A DNA stretch of 64,000 bases, from assembly GCA_965262425.1 (NCBI GenBank), contig OZ253536.1, positions 1,550,001-1,614,000 of the forward strand, given 5' to 3'. Every line of letters starts with the position of its first letter. Position 1 is the stretch's first letter. This stretch comes from CAZOZZ01 sp965262425. GTDB taxonomy: Bacteria; Acidobacteriota; Terriglobia; 20CM-2-55-15. Below, in pieces: positions 42,929 through 51,054 of the stretch. Position numbers and translations under genes: made by a program. The notes beneath the pieces are model-generated. The model did no database searches. It saw nothing but the letters and a program-made list of their open reading frames with translations, and was not told the DNA's origin.

Positions 42929-43960
42929 TCAGGCCGCCCGATAGTTGGCCTGATAGTCACAGTCTCGTTTCCAAACCGCCCACACTCTGCGGGCCAGCTT
43001 GTTGGCCAGGGCCACGGCCGCTTTGTTGTGTCCCCGCTGTTCGCGAATACGAAGGCCCCATTGCTGTAAGGGCGATGGGGTCTCCGCTTTCGGAGCCCTA
43101 AACAACACCGAACGCCCCCCGTGGATGAGCAGCGTCCTCAGATAACGGTCGCCGCGCTTGCTGATCCCACCTAACCGACGCTGATTACCACTGGAATGTT
43201 CCCGGGGTGTGAGCCCCAGATAACTGGCAAACTGGCGGGACGATCGAAATCGTTGGATGTCGCCGACAAACCCCACTATGGCCGTAGAGGTTAGCAGCCC
43301 GATTCCAGGAATCGAGCGGAGACGCTCCACCGCCGGTGTCTGCTGGGCCAGTGCTTCCAGCTCCCGTTCCACGCTTCGCAAGTGAGCTTCCAGTTCGCGA
43401 ATCTCGCCACACACCTGGTCCAACATCTCCCGAACCACACTGGGAATCTCGATCTCCGCATCTTCGATCAGCCCCATCACCGCCGGCACCACATTACGAG
43501 CTCCCACAGGAATCACGAAGCCAAATTCCCGCAACAACCCCCGCACCATGTTGATTCGTGTGACTCGTGTTCGCATCCATGTCGAACGGATTCGATGCAG
43601 TGCTGTCAGTTGCTGTTGGGCGAGGGTCTTGATTGGAACCGGGCGGATGTCCGTGTTGCGATAGGCCTCGAGCAATCCTTTCACATCCGCACGATCGGTC
43701 TTGTCGCGCGGCACGTACGGCCTCACATACTGCGGCGAAATCAGAACCACCTCGTGCCCCAGTTCCCGGATCTGCCTTCCCCAGTGATGGGCTGAACCGC
43801 AGGCTTCCATCAGCACTGTCGCCGGTTCTCGATTCACAAAGAACGGGAGAAACTTCACCCGACTTAAACGATATGTTTTCTCGACATGTCCGGGTCGATC
43901 CGATACCCCGATCTCGAAAACATTCTTTGCCAGATCCACTGCGATCGTCTTATTCTTCAT
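42929..43960 (-). CDS. IS110-family transposase (DEDD recombinase)
   Basis: 343 aa. N-terminal RuvC-like DEDD domain starting TIAVDLAKNVFEIGVSD, with the acidic DKTDRADVKGL motif around residues 90-100, and a C-terminal Tnp_20 domain with IPGIGLLTSTAIVGFVGDI followed by YLGLTPREHSSGNQRRLGGI and the catalytic Ser region. Family members use a bridge RNA transcribed from one non-coding end to choose target and donor sites. AAGGAG precedes the ATG by about 8 nt. Intact, so potentially active. Confidence 0.93.
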   Translation of the reverse strand: MKNKTIAVDLAKNVFEIGVSDRPGHVEKTYRLSRVKFLPFFVNREPATVLMEACGSAHHWGRQIRELGHEVVLISPQYVRPYVPRDKTDRADVKGLLEAYRNTDIRPVPIKTLAQQQLTALHRIRSTWMRTRVTRINMVRGLLREFGFVIPVGARNVVPAVMGLIEDAEIEIPSVVREMLDQVCGEIRELEAHLRSVERELEALAQQTPAVERLRSIPGIGLLTSTAIVGFVGDIQRFRSSRQFASYLGLTPREHSSGNQRRLGGISKRGDRYLRTLLIHGGRSVLFRAPKAETPSPLQQWGLRIREQRGHNKAAVALANKLARRVWAVWKRDCDYQANYRAA

Positions 43961-44336
43961 TTGGACTCCTTCTTACACACTGTGTTCAGGCCGCACTTGT
44001 GCGAGCCTCTTTATGACTTTGGCACTTTAGATGCCGACGAAGTCAAAGGAGGAGTCCATCTCATCAGGTGGTCGTCATACCGGAGATGTGCTTTTAGGAT
44101 TGACCCCGACCCCTTCAGGTAGTTTCATTCATCCAATGGAACCTGGCGCCACACTTGGCCACTAGAGATCCTTTCTCCTCCTGGCAGGGCCGGGACAACG
44201 GTCCTTTTATTTAGGCACGAATAATGAGGGCAATTCGGAAAGAAATAGCGGAAGAGATCAGACAGGCTGCGCTTGAGGTTTTGCTCCTTCGCGCAAGGTC
44301 CGAGTCGTTCTCTGGGGCATCGTACGGAGAATTACA
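43961..44336. other. Non-coding flank upstream of IS110 transposase and before the YtcJ-like gene
   Basis: About 375 bp. Its first about 150 bp could belong to the IS110 left end and encode or flank its bridge RNA. It contains AAAGGAGGAGTCC (about 44045-44057) echoing the GGAGTCC next to the transposase start. No gene is seen. Confidence 0.35.
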
Positions 44337-46001
44337 ATGAAGAGATACCTAGTTACGATCCTCGTGGCCGGCCTCGCGGCTCCCGTCGTGTACGGCCAGC
44401 AGGCGCCGGACACGATCCTGACGCATGGCAAGGTCATCACGGTCGACGATCAGTTCCGGATCGAAGAGGCAATCGCGATCCGCGGAGATCTATTCGTTGC
44501 GGTCGGTTCGAATGCCGAGATTACCGAGCTCGCGGGACCGAACACGGAGCGCATCGATCTCGAGGGGCGGTCCGTCGTCCCGGGTTTCATCGATAATCAT
44601 GCGCACTTCATGGAGGAGGGTGCGTACTGGGATCTCGAGCTGCGGTTCGACGGCGTGGAGTCTCGCCAAGAGGCGTTGAACAGGCTCCGCGCAAAAGCGG
44701 ACGAGACGCCGGACGGCGAATGGATATTCAACTTCGGAGGCTGGTCACCGGACCAGTTCGTCGAAGAGAAATCTCCGTTTACGCGGGATGAGCTCGACCA
44801 GTACTCGCCGGACAATCCGGTCTATCTCATATTCTCCCGCTCGGACGCCTACATCAACAGCCGTGCCATCGATGCTATCGGCCTCGAAGAAATGAACGAG
44901 CCGTGGATTTACCGTGACGACAACGGCAGAGCCACGGGTCAGATTGCACCGCAGGGTGCGGGCGCCGTGAGACGGATGGCCAACTTCATCGACGCGCCGA
45001 ACGGGGCGCGGGCGAACCTGTCGATGGACGTGGTGCGTTCGAGCAGCCTTGCGATGCTCCACGATCTCAACGCCGCGGGTCTGACGGCTTCAGGCGGCGC
45101 ATGCCAGTGGGATGATCTCTATCGCGAGTTCCAGAAAGAGGGTGTCGGGAGCATGCGGTTTTTCTGCATGCAGGGGCCGAGTGCCGGGCGCGGGCCCGAT
45201 GCACCTCAGCGTTTTCTCGCCGGGCTTTCGGAACTGACCTGGCACGACGGCGACGAGTGGATGGACAACACCACCCTTGGAGAGAACATTCCGGGCGGTG
45301 GTGGCGACAACCTCTACTCGGCAACCCAGGAACCCGTGTCGCAGGAGCAGTGGGATCTGTTCGGTGATCTTGCGCTCGAAGTGGCAAAGACAGGCGCCCA
45401 GGCGTTGATCCACACTCAGACCGAGGTTGCGATCGAAGGCAAGATCCGCCAGTTCGAGCGGATAAACGAGATCGCTCCGCTCAGATCCTTACGTTGGGGT
45501 CTCATGCATATGGAAGGCGTTACGGTCGATCAAATCGAACGGCTCCGTGATCTGAACATGGTCATCGCGGTGCATCCGCGCGAGGTCGTTACTGGCGGGC
45601 TGCTACTTCGGGTATGGGGCGATAAGAAGTACGCGATGCCGCCGCTGCGCGAGATTCAGGACAGTGGCATCATGTGGGGCCTCGGTACCGACGCGTTCGA
45701 GGTCAATCAGTACCGTCCCTTCCAGACCCTATACTGGGCCGTGACGGGGAAGATGGTTGGCGGTGACGTAGTCAACACCCACCCGGTGACGCGCGAGGAG
45801 GCCCTGATCGCCCATACGCGCAGCAACGCTTTTATCTTGTTCCGCGAGCACGATATCGGCTCGATCCAGGCGGGGCATCTAGCCGACCTGGTCGTGACCG
45901 ACCGCGACTACCTGACGGTGCCGGCGGATGAGATCAAGGACATCAATCCGGTCATGACGATGGTGGGCGGCCGGATCGTCTACGATGGGGAAGGCTCGTA
46001 A
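44337..46001 (+). CDS. Secreted YtcJ-like amidohydrolase (Amidohydro_3)
   Basis: 554 aa. Signal peptide about residues 1-20 (VVYG-QQ). Metal-dependent hydrolase with DNHAHFMEEGAYWDL carrying the HxH ligands, later HTQTE and HMEGV His segments, and the terminal GLGTDAFEV Asp. The C-terminus IGSIQAGHLADLVVTDRDY is the usual composite beta-domain. Substrate unknown, probably amide or formamide compounds. Good ribosome-binding site (GGAGA) upstream, and a strong terminator 25 bp downstream. Sits between IS110 and a tRNA in an accessory-looking stretch. Confidence 0.9.
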   Translation: MKRYLVTILVAGLAAPVVYGQQAPDTILTHGKVITVDDQFRIEEAIAIRGDLFVAVGSNAEITELAGPNTERIDLEGRSVVPGFIDNHAHFMEEGAYWDLELRFDGVESRQEALNRLRAKADETPDGEWIFNFGGWSPDQFVEEKSPFTRDELDQYSPDNPVYLIFSRSDAYINSRAIDAIGLEEMNEPWIYRDDNGRATGQIAPQGAGAVRRMANFIDAPNGARANLSMDVVRSSSLAMLHDLNAAGLTASGGACQWDDLYREFQKEGVGSMRFFCMQGPSAGRGPDAPQRFLAGLSELTWHDGDEWMDNTTLGENIPGGGGDNLYSATQEPVSQEQWDLFGDLALEVAKTGAQALIHTQTEVAIEGKIRQFERINEIAPLRSLRWGLMHMEGVTVDQIERLRDLNMVIAVHPREVVTGGLLLRVWGDKKYAMPPLREIQDSGIMWGLGTDAFEVNQYRPFQTLYWAVTGKMVGGDVVNTHPVTREEALIAHTRSNAFILFREHDIGSIQAGHLADLVVTDRDYLTVPADEIKDINPVMTMVGGRIVYDGEGS

Positions 46002-46026
46002 CGAATAATCGATCGACGCGACGGCG

Positions 46027-46046
46027 GAGGGGGCTTCGGCCCCCTC
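46027..46046 (+). terminator. Intrinsic-type terminator after the YtcJ-like gene
   Basis: GAGGGGGC-TTCG-GCCCCCTC, a perfect 8-bp stem with a UUCG tetraloop, followed by a short mixed T-rich run. Confidence 0.75.
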
Positions 46047-46130
46047 TGTCATTTCCGGAGTGCCGACGGACCGAATTGTTCCTCAGGACGATAACGGCGA
46101 GGACGAGCGGGCAAATTCTGTAGGGTTGTC

Positions 46131-46395
46131 GAAGTTGCAACGGAACCCGCTTTGACATACACAGCCGAGCAGACGCTGCCGATCCAGGCGTTCAACGTAG
46201 CGAGCTTTTACCGGGACTACGATACAACGCCCGACGGCGAACACCTTTTAATGGTTTATTCAGCGGCCGGGACGGATGCCCTCGAGTCAGCGACACATCA
46301 AATCAACATCGTCCTGCACTAGGCGCAAGAGGTGCTCGATCGAGCGCGTGCCGGTGGAGTGACCTTGCAAGCCCAACTCCTGGTAAGTCGCCGAC
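46131..46395 (+). pseudogene. C-terminal fragment of a PD40/TolB-like protein
   Basis: In frame from about 46134 the translation includes FYRDYDTTPDGEHLLMVYS and INIVLH, then TAG at 46320-46322 where related proteins have Trp (VLNW...). Reading on gives AQEVLDRARAGG. This matches the end of acidobacterial PD40-type kinases or propeller proteins (YDVSPDG.RFLM...VVLNWFEEL, from memory). There is no start and there is an internal stop, so this is a degraded remnant. Confidence 0.55.
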
Positions 46396-46404
46396 TCGTA
46401 CATG

Positions 46405-46509
46405 TGGATTCAAGGACTCGATCCACACATGCGGATGTCGAACAGTGCCCTGAATGACCTCGAAATCCGCACCCTATCCGCACCCAACAGCAAAGCCCGG
46501 GATCGCTCC
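46405..46509. repeat. Direct repeat next to tRNA-Asp (copy B)
   Basis: Partner of 22703-22799 in the same orientation. The shared right part runs into the first arm of the tRNA terminator. The two copies are 23.7 kb apart and bracket the ADOP gene, glycogen cluster, pckA and two insertion sequences. Confidence 0.7.
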
Positions 46510-46515
46510 CGGGCT
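46494..46515 (-). terminator. Terminator of tRNA-Asp
   Basis: AGCCCGGGA-TCGC-TCCCGGGCT palindrome 18 nt downstream of the tRNA 3' end, followed on the minus strand by TTGCTGTT. Confidence 0.7.
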
Positions 46516-46532
46516 AACTTGCTGTATCTAAA

Positions 46533-46606
46533 CGGGGCCGACGAGATTCGAACTCGCGACCTCCGGCGTGACAGGCCGGCGTTCTAACCAGCTGAACTAC
46601 GACCCC
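46533..46606 (-). tRNA. tRNA-Asp (anticodon GTC)
   Basis: 74 nt. Acceptor stem GGGGTCG/CGGCCCC with discriminator G; D-arm GTTCAGCTGGTTAGAAC; anticodon arm CCGGCCTGTCACGCCGG with anticodon GTC; T-arm GCGAGTTCGAATCTCGT. CCA is not encoded. All cloverleaf stems pair. Confidence 0.96.
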
Positions 46607-46859
46607 GTAAGACAGTTCAAGATGATAACCGGTCGGGTTGGGTTGTTTCAATAGGGTAAGTGGGGACCTGATGTCCAAAGGGCGTGTCGGTGCGGCCGTC
46701 CCGGGCCGCCCGCGGGGTTGCCGGGCTTGTCAGCGAGAGGGTGATTTTGGCCGGAAGGCGGGGGGGTGTCTTGGCGTGTTCGTGATTGGGACGGCGCGTC
46801 CTGTTGGGCGGGTGGCCAGGGACGGCCACCCCGACACGCTGTCTTCAACATTAAATAAG

Positions 46860-46886
46860 AAACGGCGGCCTGGGGCCGCCGTTTTT
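46860..46886. terminator. Bidirectional terminator downstream of the M48 protease gene
   Basis: AAACGGCGGCC-TGG-GGCCGCCGTTT with an 11-bp stem and TTTTT on the plus side. On the minus strand it lies 22 bp after the protease stop. The roughly 250 bp between it and tRNA-Asp hold no supported gene. Confidence 0.85.
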
Positions 46887-46907
46887 GGGAATCAGATTGT
46901 TCGGGTC

Positions 46908-48047
46908 TTAGAAGGGGCCGGGGCCTCGGCGACGTTTCAATCGTGGGCGTTCGTCGTCTTCTTTGACTTCGGGTTTCACTTCCTCTTCCGTTTCCGCTTT
47001 CACGTCCTCGCCGGAAGTCCGTCTCAAGACCGGGCGGTCGTCGTCTTCACCCGGGCTCTCGGTGACGACTTGCTCGTTGTCTTCCTGTGCTTCGGTCTTC
47101 GGTCGTGCGGTTCGACGTCGAAGGCTTGGCCGGTTGGCGTCCTCTTCGTCACCGTCGTCAGGTTTCCGGTTTTCCCATGCGATCAGTTGTTCCTGAACGT
47201 CGTTGAACTCCGAAGTCGTCAGGACATACTGTTCCTTCTCGGGGAGCACCAGCCCGATGTTCCGGGTCGTTTTCCGGATCCGTTCCTCTGTCGGAGGGTG
47301 GGATGAGAACAGCTTGGACATCGTGCCCGGCTTTGCCGTCTCACGCGCCTGAACTTTCTCGAAGAACGTGATGGCGGACGTCGGGTCATAGCCTGTTCGG
47401 TAGGCGTACTGCATGCCGAGATAATCGGCTTCTTCTTCCGCCTTTCTGGAGAATCTCATGAACTGCATCGGGATGGCGAAGCCGGCCGCTTGACGGAGAC
47501 CAAAACCGGCGAGGCCACCCATGAAGATCAGCGGGATCGTCGCCAGGTTGACGATCTGGCCCTTCGTCGCATTCTCGGTGCCGTGCCTTGCGGTGACGTG
47601 AGCGATCTCGTGGGCCATCACGCCGGCCAGTTCGGATTCTTCGTCAGCGGTCAGGATGATGCCGGTGTTGATGAAGACGAAGCCACCCGGCAGCGCGAAC
47701 GCGTTGATGCTGTCGTCTTCGATCACCTTGAACGTGAAAGGGACGAGCGCGTCGGAATTCCGGACGATGTTCTGACCGACCCGGTTGACGAATTCGTTGA
47801 CCTTCGGGTCGGTGACGAGATTGACTTGACGCTCCACCTCGGCCGCGAGTTGACGTCCGAGCGCAATCTCTTTTTCGAGAGACGTGAAATTGAGATTGCC
47901 CAGACCCTTGTTGATGTTGCGGTTGCCGATGTTGTCAACATCGGAGTTTTTCGGCTTTTTCTGTTCTGCCGCGACCATCGGGCTCGACGTCGCCACGACA
48001 AGAACGATCGCCATTACGATCCGGGTCAGCTTGTCAATCATATTCAA
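46908..48047 (-). CDS. Secreted M48-family zinc metalloprotease with repetitive charged tail
   Basis: 379 aa. Signal peptide about residues 1-27. The peptidase domain has HEIAH at 146-150 and a third ligand in RKAEEEADYLG (about 201-211); FSSHPPTEER follows as in BepA/YfgC-like quality-control proteases. After about residue 290 the protein continues into a low-complexity acidic/basic tail with three copies of a (N/D)RP.L(R/K)RR unit, ending RRGPGPF. Probable periplasmic protease or chaperone for outer-membrane proteins. The tail is not normal for the family. Confidence 0.9.
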   Translation of the reverse strand: MNMIDKLTRIVMAIVLVVATSSPMVAAEQKKPKNSDVDNIGNRNINKGLGNLNFTSLEKEIALGRQLAAEVERQVNLVTDPKVNEFVNRVGQNIVRNSDALVPFTFKVIEDDSINAFALPGGFVFINTGIILTADEESELAGVMAHEIAHVTARHGTENATKGQIVNLATIPLIFMGGLAGFGLRQAAGFAIPMQFMRFSRKAEEEADYLGMQYAYRTGYDPTSAITFFEKVQARETAKPGTMSKLFSSHPPTEERIRKTTRNIGLVLPEKEQYVLTTSEFNDVQEQLIAWENRKPDDGDEEDANRPSLRRRTARPKTEAQEDNEQVVTESPGEDDDRPVLRRTSGEDVKAETEEEVKPEVKEDDERPRLKRRRGPGPF

Positions 48048-48199
48048 TTCTCCGGAAACCTTTGTTATTCAATCGTAATTACCGCAACTCCCTGCTGTCA
48101 AGGAATTTGACGTAGATAAACTCCTTTTGGGAGAAAGATTTCCATCAAAAATAGCCAACTGTCCAACACCGTGGGTCTCAGTGAACTGGGTCGCAGCGC

Positions 48200-48916
48200 T
48201 TAAATCGACGGCGCGGGCATGTTGACGATGTCGTCGATGACCACAACTTCTTTAACCACAAAGGGTTCGGCGTACTCCACGCCAACCTGGTGTCCATAGA
48301 ACTTGCACTGGGTGCGAATACGGTCGATCAGGCGGCCCCAGGCGGGAAACAGTTTCATGATTTCCCCCATGTCGCCCTCGAACTGTGACACGAAGCAGTC
48401 GACCGCTTCCATCTTCCTGTCGAAGTGACTACTGATGTCCACCACGAATGACGGATCGACATCCCAGTAGATGGTGGAATACAGGATCTTGTGGGGGCGG
48501 TGAGGCTCGCCGTCGAGGTCGAGCTTCTTCAAACCCGCCGCGTAGCAGGCCTCGTATCCCAGCGTGGCGGCGGTGTAGTGATCGGGATGCCGACCCTCCC
48601 AGTAGGGGAGGATGATCGTCTTCGGCCGCGCCAGTCGGATCTGCTGGGCCACGGCCAATCTGTTCTCGATCGATGTCGTCAGCCGGGAGTCTCCGAGGTT
48701 CATTCGCTGCCGGAACCGGGCGCCCAGGACTTTGGCTGCGGCTTCGGCTTCTTCGGCCCGGAGTTCCGGTGTTCCGCGAGTCCCCATTTCGCCTCGGGTG
48801 AGGTCCAGGATGCCCACTGAATGACCCGTATCCACCATCTTGAGCAGCGTGCCGCCGCACGTGAGTTCCACGTCGTCGGGGTGGGCGGCAATGGCGAGGA
48901 TGTCTACGGGTTCCAC
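48200..48916 (-). CDS. bshB1: PIG-L/LmbE-family deacetylase, BshB1-like (bacillithiol biosynthesis)
   Basis: 238 aa. Zinc-binding AHPDDVE (His12, Asp14, Asp15) near the N-terminus and the distal HPDHYTAA His segment. GEMGTRGT and the C-terminal GVEYAEPFVV are shared with bacillithiol BshB1 enzymes, which deacetylate GlcNAc-malate. Last gene of an overlapping ribF-glutaredoxin-bshB1 string (13-bp overlap with the glutaredoxin gene). Other PIG-L substrates cannot be excluded. Confidence 0.85.
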   Translation of the reverse strand: MEPVDILAIAAHPDDVELTCGGTLLKMVDTGHSVGILDLTRGEMGTRGTPELRAEEAEAAAKVLGARFRQRMNLGDSRLTTSIENRLAVAQQIRLARPKTIILPYWEGRHPDHYTAATLGYEACYAAGLKKLDLDGEPHRPHKILYSTIYWDVDPSFVVDISSHFDRKMEAVDCFVSQFEGDMGEIMKLFPAWGRLIDRIRTQCKFYGHQVGVEYAEPFVVKEVVVIDDIVNMPAPSI

Positions 48917-49164
48917 AATCGTTCGAGTTTCCTTTCCAGTTCCGCGCGATCCACCCGGTATTTGAAAGCTCTATTGCCGTTGATGCGGATCACGGGAATT
49001 TCGGTGCCATACGTCGCTTCCAACGCCGGGTCTTTGTCGATGTGGACCACTTGAAAGTCGAAAGCGTAGCGGCGCTGTACCTGTTCAATGACTTCCCGTG
49101 CTTTGTCGCACAGGTGACAGCCGGGCCGGGAAAACATTTCGACGCGGACCCGCTGGTCAGCCAC
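48904..49164 (-). CDS. Glutaredoxin-like protein (DUF836 type)
   Basis: 86 aa from GTG at 49164: RVRVEMFSRPGCHLCDKARE with a CHLC redox pair near the N-terminus, then VVHIDKDPALEATYGTEIPVIRINGN containing the cis-Pro. A small thioredoxin-fold thiol oxidoreductase. The GTG overlaps the ribF stop by 8 bp; longer frames would read through ribF and lack homology. Beside a bacillithiol-type deacetylase, a bacillithiol-linked redox role is an attractive inference only. Confidence 0.82.
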   Translation of the reverse strand: MADQRVRVEMFSRPGCHLCDKAREVIEQVQRRYAFDFQVVHIDKDPALEATYGTEIPVIRINGNRAFKYRVDRAELERKLERLWNP

Positions 49165-50131
49165 TGGCGCCCGCAACGCTCCCTTCGGCAACCGGTCGGC
49201 ACGTTGAACGATCGAACCTGCGGAAGAACTTGTGTGCGGTGGCGATGTCGCGCTGAATCTGATCCAGCAATTCCTCCGGGCCGGCAAATTTCCGCTCGTC
49301 ACGCAATCGACGAAGGAAGCGCAGACGGGGGTGATTGCCTGCCATGGGGGCCGTACCGTCGAGGATGTGTGTTTCAACGGTCCTTTCGGTCTCCCCGAAG
49401 GTGGGGCGCACGCCGACGTTGGTCACCGCGGCCTGGTACGGGCCGCCGTCCGGAGCGATGCGTGTCAGATAGACCCCGTTTCTGGGGATCGCTTCGTTAT
49501 CCGGCTGCATGTTGATCGTGGGAACCGTGACGTCTCGTCCGCGTCCGGCCCCGGCCACAACATTTCCTTCCATCTCGTAGCATCGCCCGAGCATCTTCCT
49601 TGCCAGGCTGACCCGTCCCTCGGCCAGCAGGTTGCGAATCCGGGAACTGCTGACCGACTGATTGCCTGCGACGACCGGTCCTATTTCGATCACTTCGAAG
49701 CGGTCCGCCCATTGGCTAAGGGTGTCCACGTTCCCTCGATGCTTGTGACCGAATCTGAAGTTGTGACCCACACAAAGGGCCTGAGTCCTGAAGTGACGGA
49801 TGAGATAAGAATTTATGAACTCCTCAGGAGACAGGCGGGAGAAGTGTTCATTGAAGTCCTGGATGAGCAGTAGATCGATGCCGGATTGTGCGATCAGAGC
49901 GATCCGTTGCTCCAGAGTCGCGATCAGTCGAGGAGCCCGCTCTGGATGGAGGTGTTTGAGCGGGTGGGGATCGAACGTGATGGCGACCGCGATCGCACCG
50001 AGCCGGTCGGCGCATTCGCGGACTGATCGTAGGATCGAAGCGTGTCCGCGATGCAGGCCGTCAAAGTTCCCTATGGTCACCACACTGGTGGCGCCGGATT
50101 GGGCCTCGGACAATGAACGGACAATTCTCAT
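49157..50131 (-). CDS. ribF: Bifunctional riboflavin kinase / FAD synthetase
   Basis: 324 aa. FAD synthetase half: TIGNFDGLHRGH, ITFDPHP, CVGHNFRFGHKHRGN and SSSRIRNLL. Riboflavin kinase half from about residue 180: GRCYEMEGNVV, PTIN, NGVYLTRI and ETHILD. Converts riboflavin to FMN and FAD. ATG at 50131 is chosen; a TTG at 50161 is possible. Divergent from mazG. ribA lies a few kb away, so two flavin genes are in the window. Confidence 0.92.
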   Translation of the reverse strand: MRIVRSLSEAQSGATSVVTIGNFDGLHRGHASILRSVRECADRLGAIAVAITFDPHPLKHLHPERAPRLIATLEQRIALIAQSGIDLLLIQDFNEHFSRLSPEEFINSYLIRHFRTQALCVGHNFRFGHKHRGNVDTLSQWADRFEVIEIGPVVAGNQSVSSSRIRNLLAEGRVSLARKMLGRCYEMEGNVVAGAGRGRDVTVPTINMQPDNEAIPRNGVYLTRIAPDGGPYQAAVTNVGVRPTFGETERTVETHILDGTAPMAGNHPRLRFLRRLRDERKFAGPEELLDQIQRDIATAHKFFRRFDRSTCRPVAEGSVAGASG

Positions 50132-50192
50132 TTTTAGTTCTTCGTCTCTTGATTCAAACAAAGGGGTGGCACAGGCTGCTGGACCAAACAGC

Positions 50193-50198
50193 TATAAT
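50193..50198 (+). promoter_or_regulatory. Probable -10 box for mazG operon
   Basis: Perfect TATAAT 26 nt before the mazG ATG, with GGAGG ribosome-binding site in between. No clear -35. Confidence 0.5.
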
Positions 50199-50223
50199 AA
50201 CCGCTTTTGCGATTGGAGGCAGA

Positions 50224-51045
50224 ATGACCGGGGCAAAGTTCGAGAAGCTGGTCGGGATCATGTCGACGCTGAGAGGGCCGGACGGGTGTCCCTGGGACAA
50301 GGAACAGGACCTGGATTCACTGAAGCCCATGTTGATTGAAGAGGTGTACGAGGTGATCGAGGCGGTCGACGATCGGGACTATGAGGGCCTCAGCGAGGAA
50401 CTGGGTGATGTCCTGCTTCACGTTGTCTTCAACGCCCAGCTTGGCGCTGAAATTGAAAAATTCACGATCGACGACGTGATCGACGGCATCTGCGACAAGC
50501 TGGTTCGCCGTCACCCTCACGTCTTCGGGGACGAGAAGGCGGGAAGCGCGGAGCACGTGGTTGAGAAGTGGGAGGCCATCAAGGCGCGTGAAAAGCAGGA
50601 CAAACACACTGGACCGTCTGAACAGGCGAGTTCGATACTCGAAGGCATCCCAGCTAAGCTCCCGGCACTGCACGAAGCCCACAAGATCTCCACCCGCGTG
50701 GCCCGTGTCGGCTTCGAGTGGCCCGACATCGATGCGGTCTTCGACAAATTGCAGGAAGAGATCCAGGAGTTACGCGAGGCGATCGCGATGCCTGAAGCCG
50801 AGCGGTCTCGTGACGACCTGGAGAATGAGATCGGCGACACGATGTTCGTCCTGGTGAACATTGCCCGCTTCTTGAAGCTCGATACCGAATCATCGCTCAA
50901 ACGGGCGAATCGGAAGTTTCGAGCACGATTCAATTTTGTGGAGCAAGACCTCGAAAGCCAGGGCAAGACGCTGGAACAGGCCTCTCTTGGCGAGATGGAG
51001 GAGAGCTGGCAACGGGCAAAACGGCGCGCTCCCGAAGGCGGTTAG
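50224..51045 (+). CDS. mazG: Nucleoside triphosphate pyrophosphohydrolase MazG
   Basis: 273 aa, full-length two-domain MazG. N-terminal LRGPDGCPWDKEQDLDSLKP, EEVYEVIEAVD, EELGDVLLHVVFNAQL with the EExxE..ExxD metal motif; a second all-alpha NTP-PPase unit repeats EIQELREAI ... ENEIGDTMFVLVN. Hydrolyses NTPs, with roles in house-cleaning and ppGpp control. The start at 50224 follows GGAGG. Nine bases separate it from the GNAT gene. Confidence 0.95.
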   Translation: MTGAKFEKLVGIMSTLRGPDGCPWDKEQDLDSLKPMLIEEVYEVIEAVDDRDYEGLSEELGDVLLHVVFNAQLGAEIEKFTIDDVIDGICDKLVRRHPHVFGDEKAGSAEHVVEKWEAIKAREKQDKHTGPSEQASSILEGIPAKLPALHEAHKISTRVARVGFEWPDIDAVFDKLQEEIQELREAIAMPEAERSRDDLENEIGDTMFVLVNIARFLKLDTESSLKRANRKFRARFNFVEQDLESQGKTLEQASLGEMEESWQRAKRRAPEGG

Positions 51046-51054
51046 GAATTCGAG

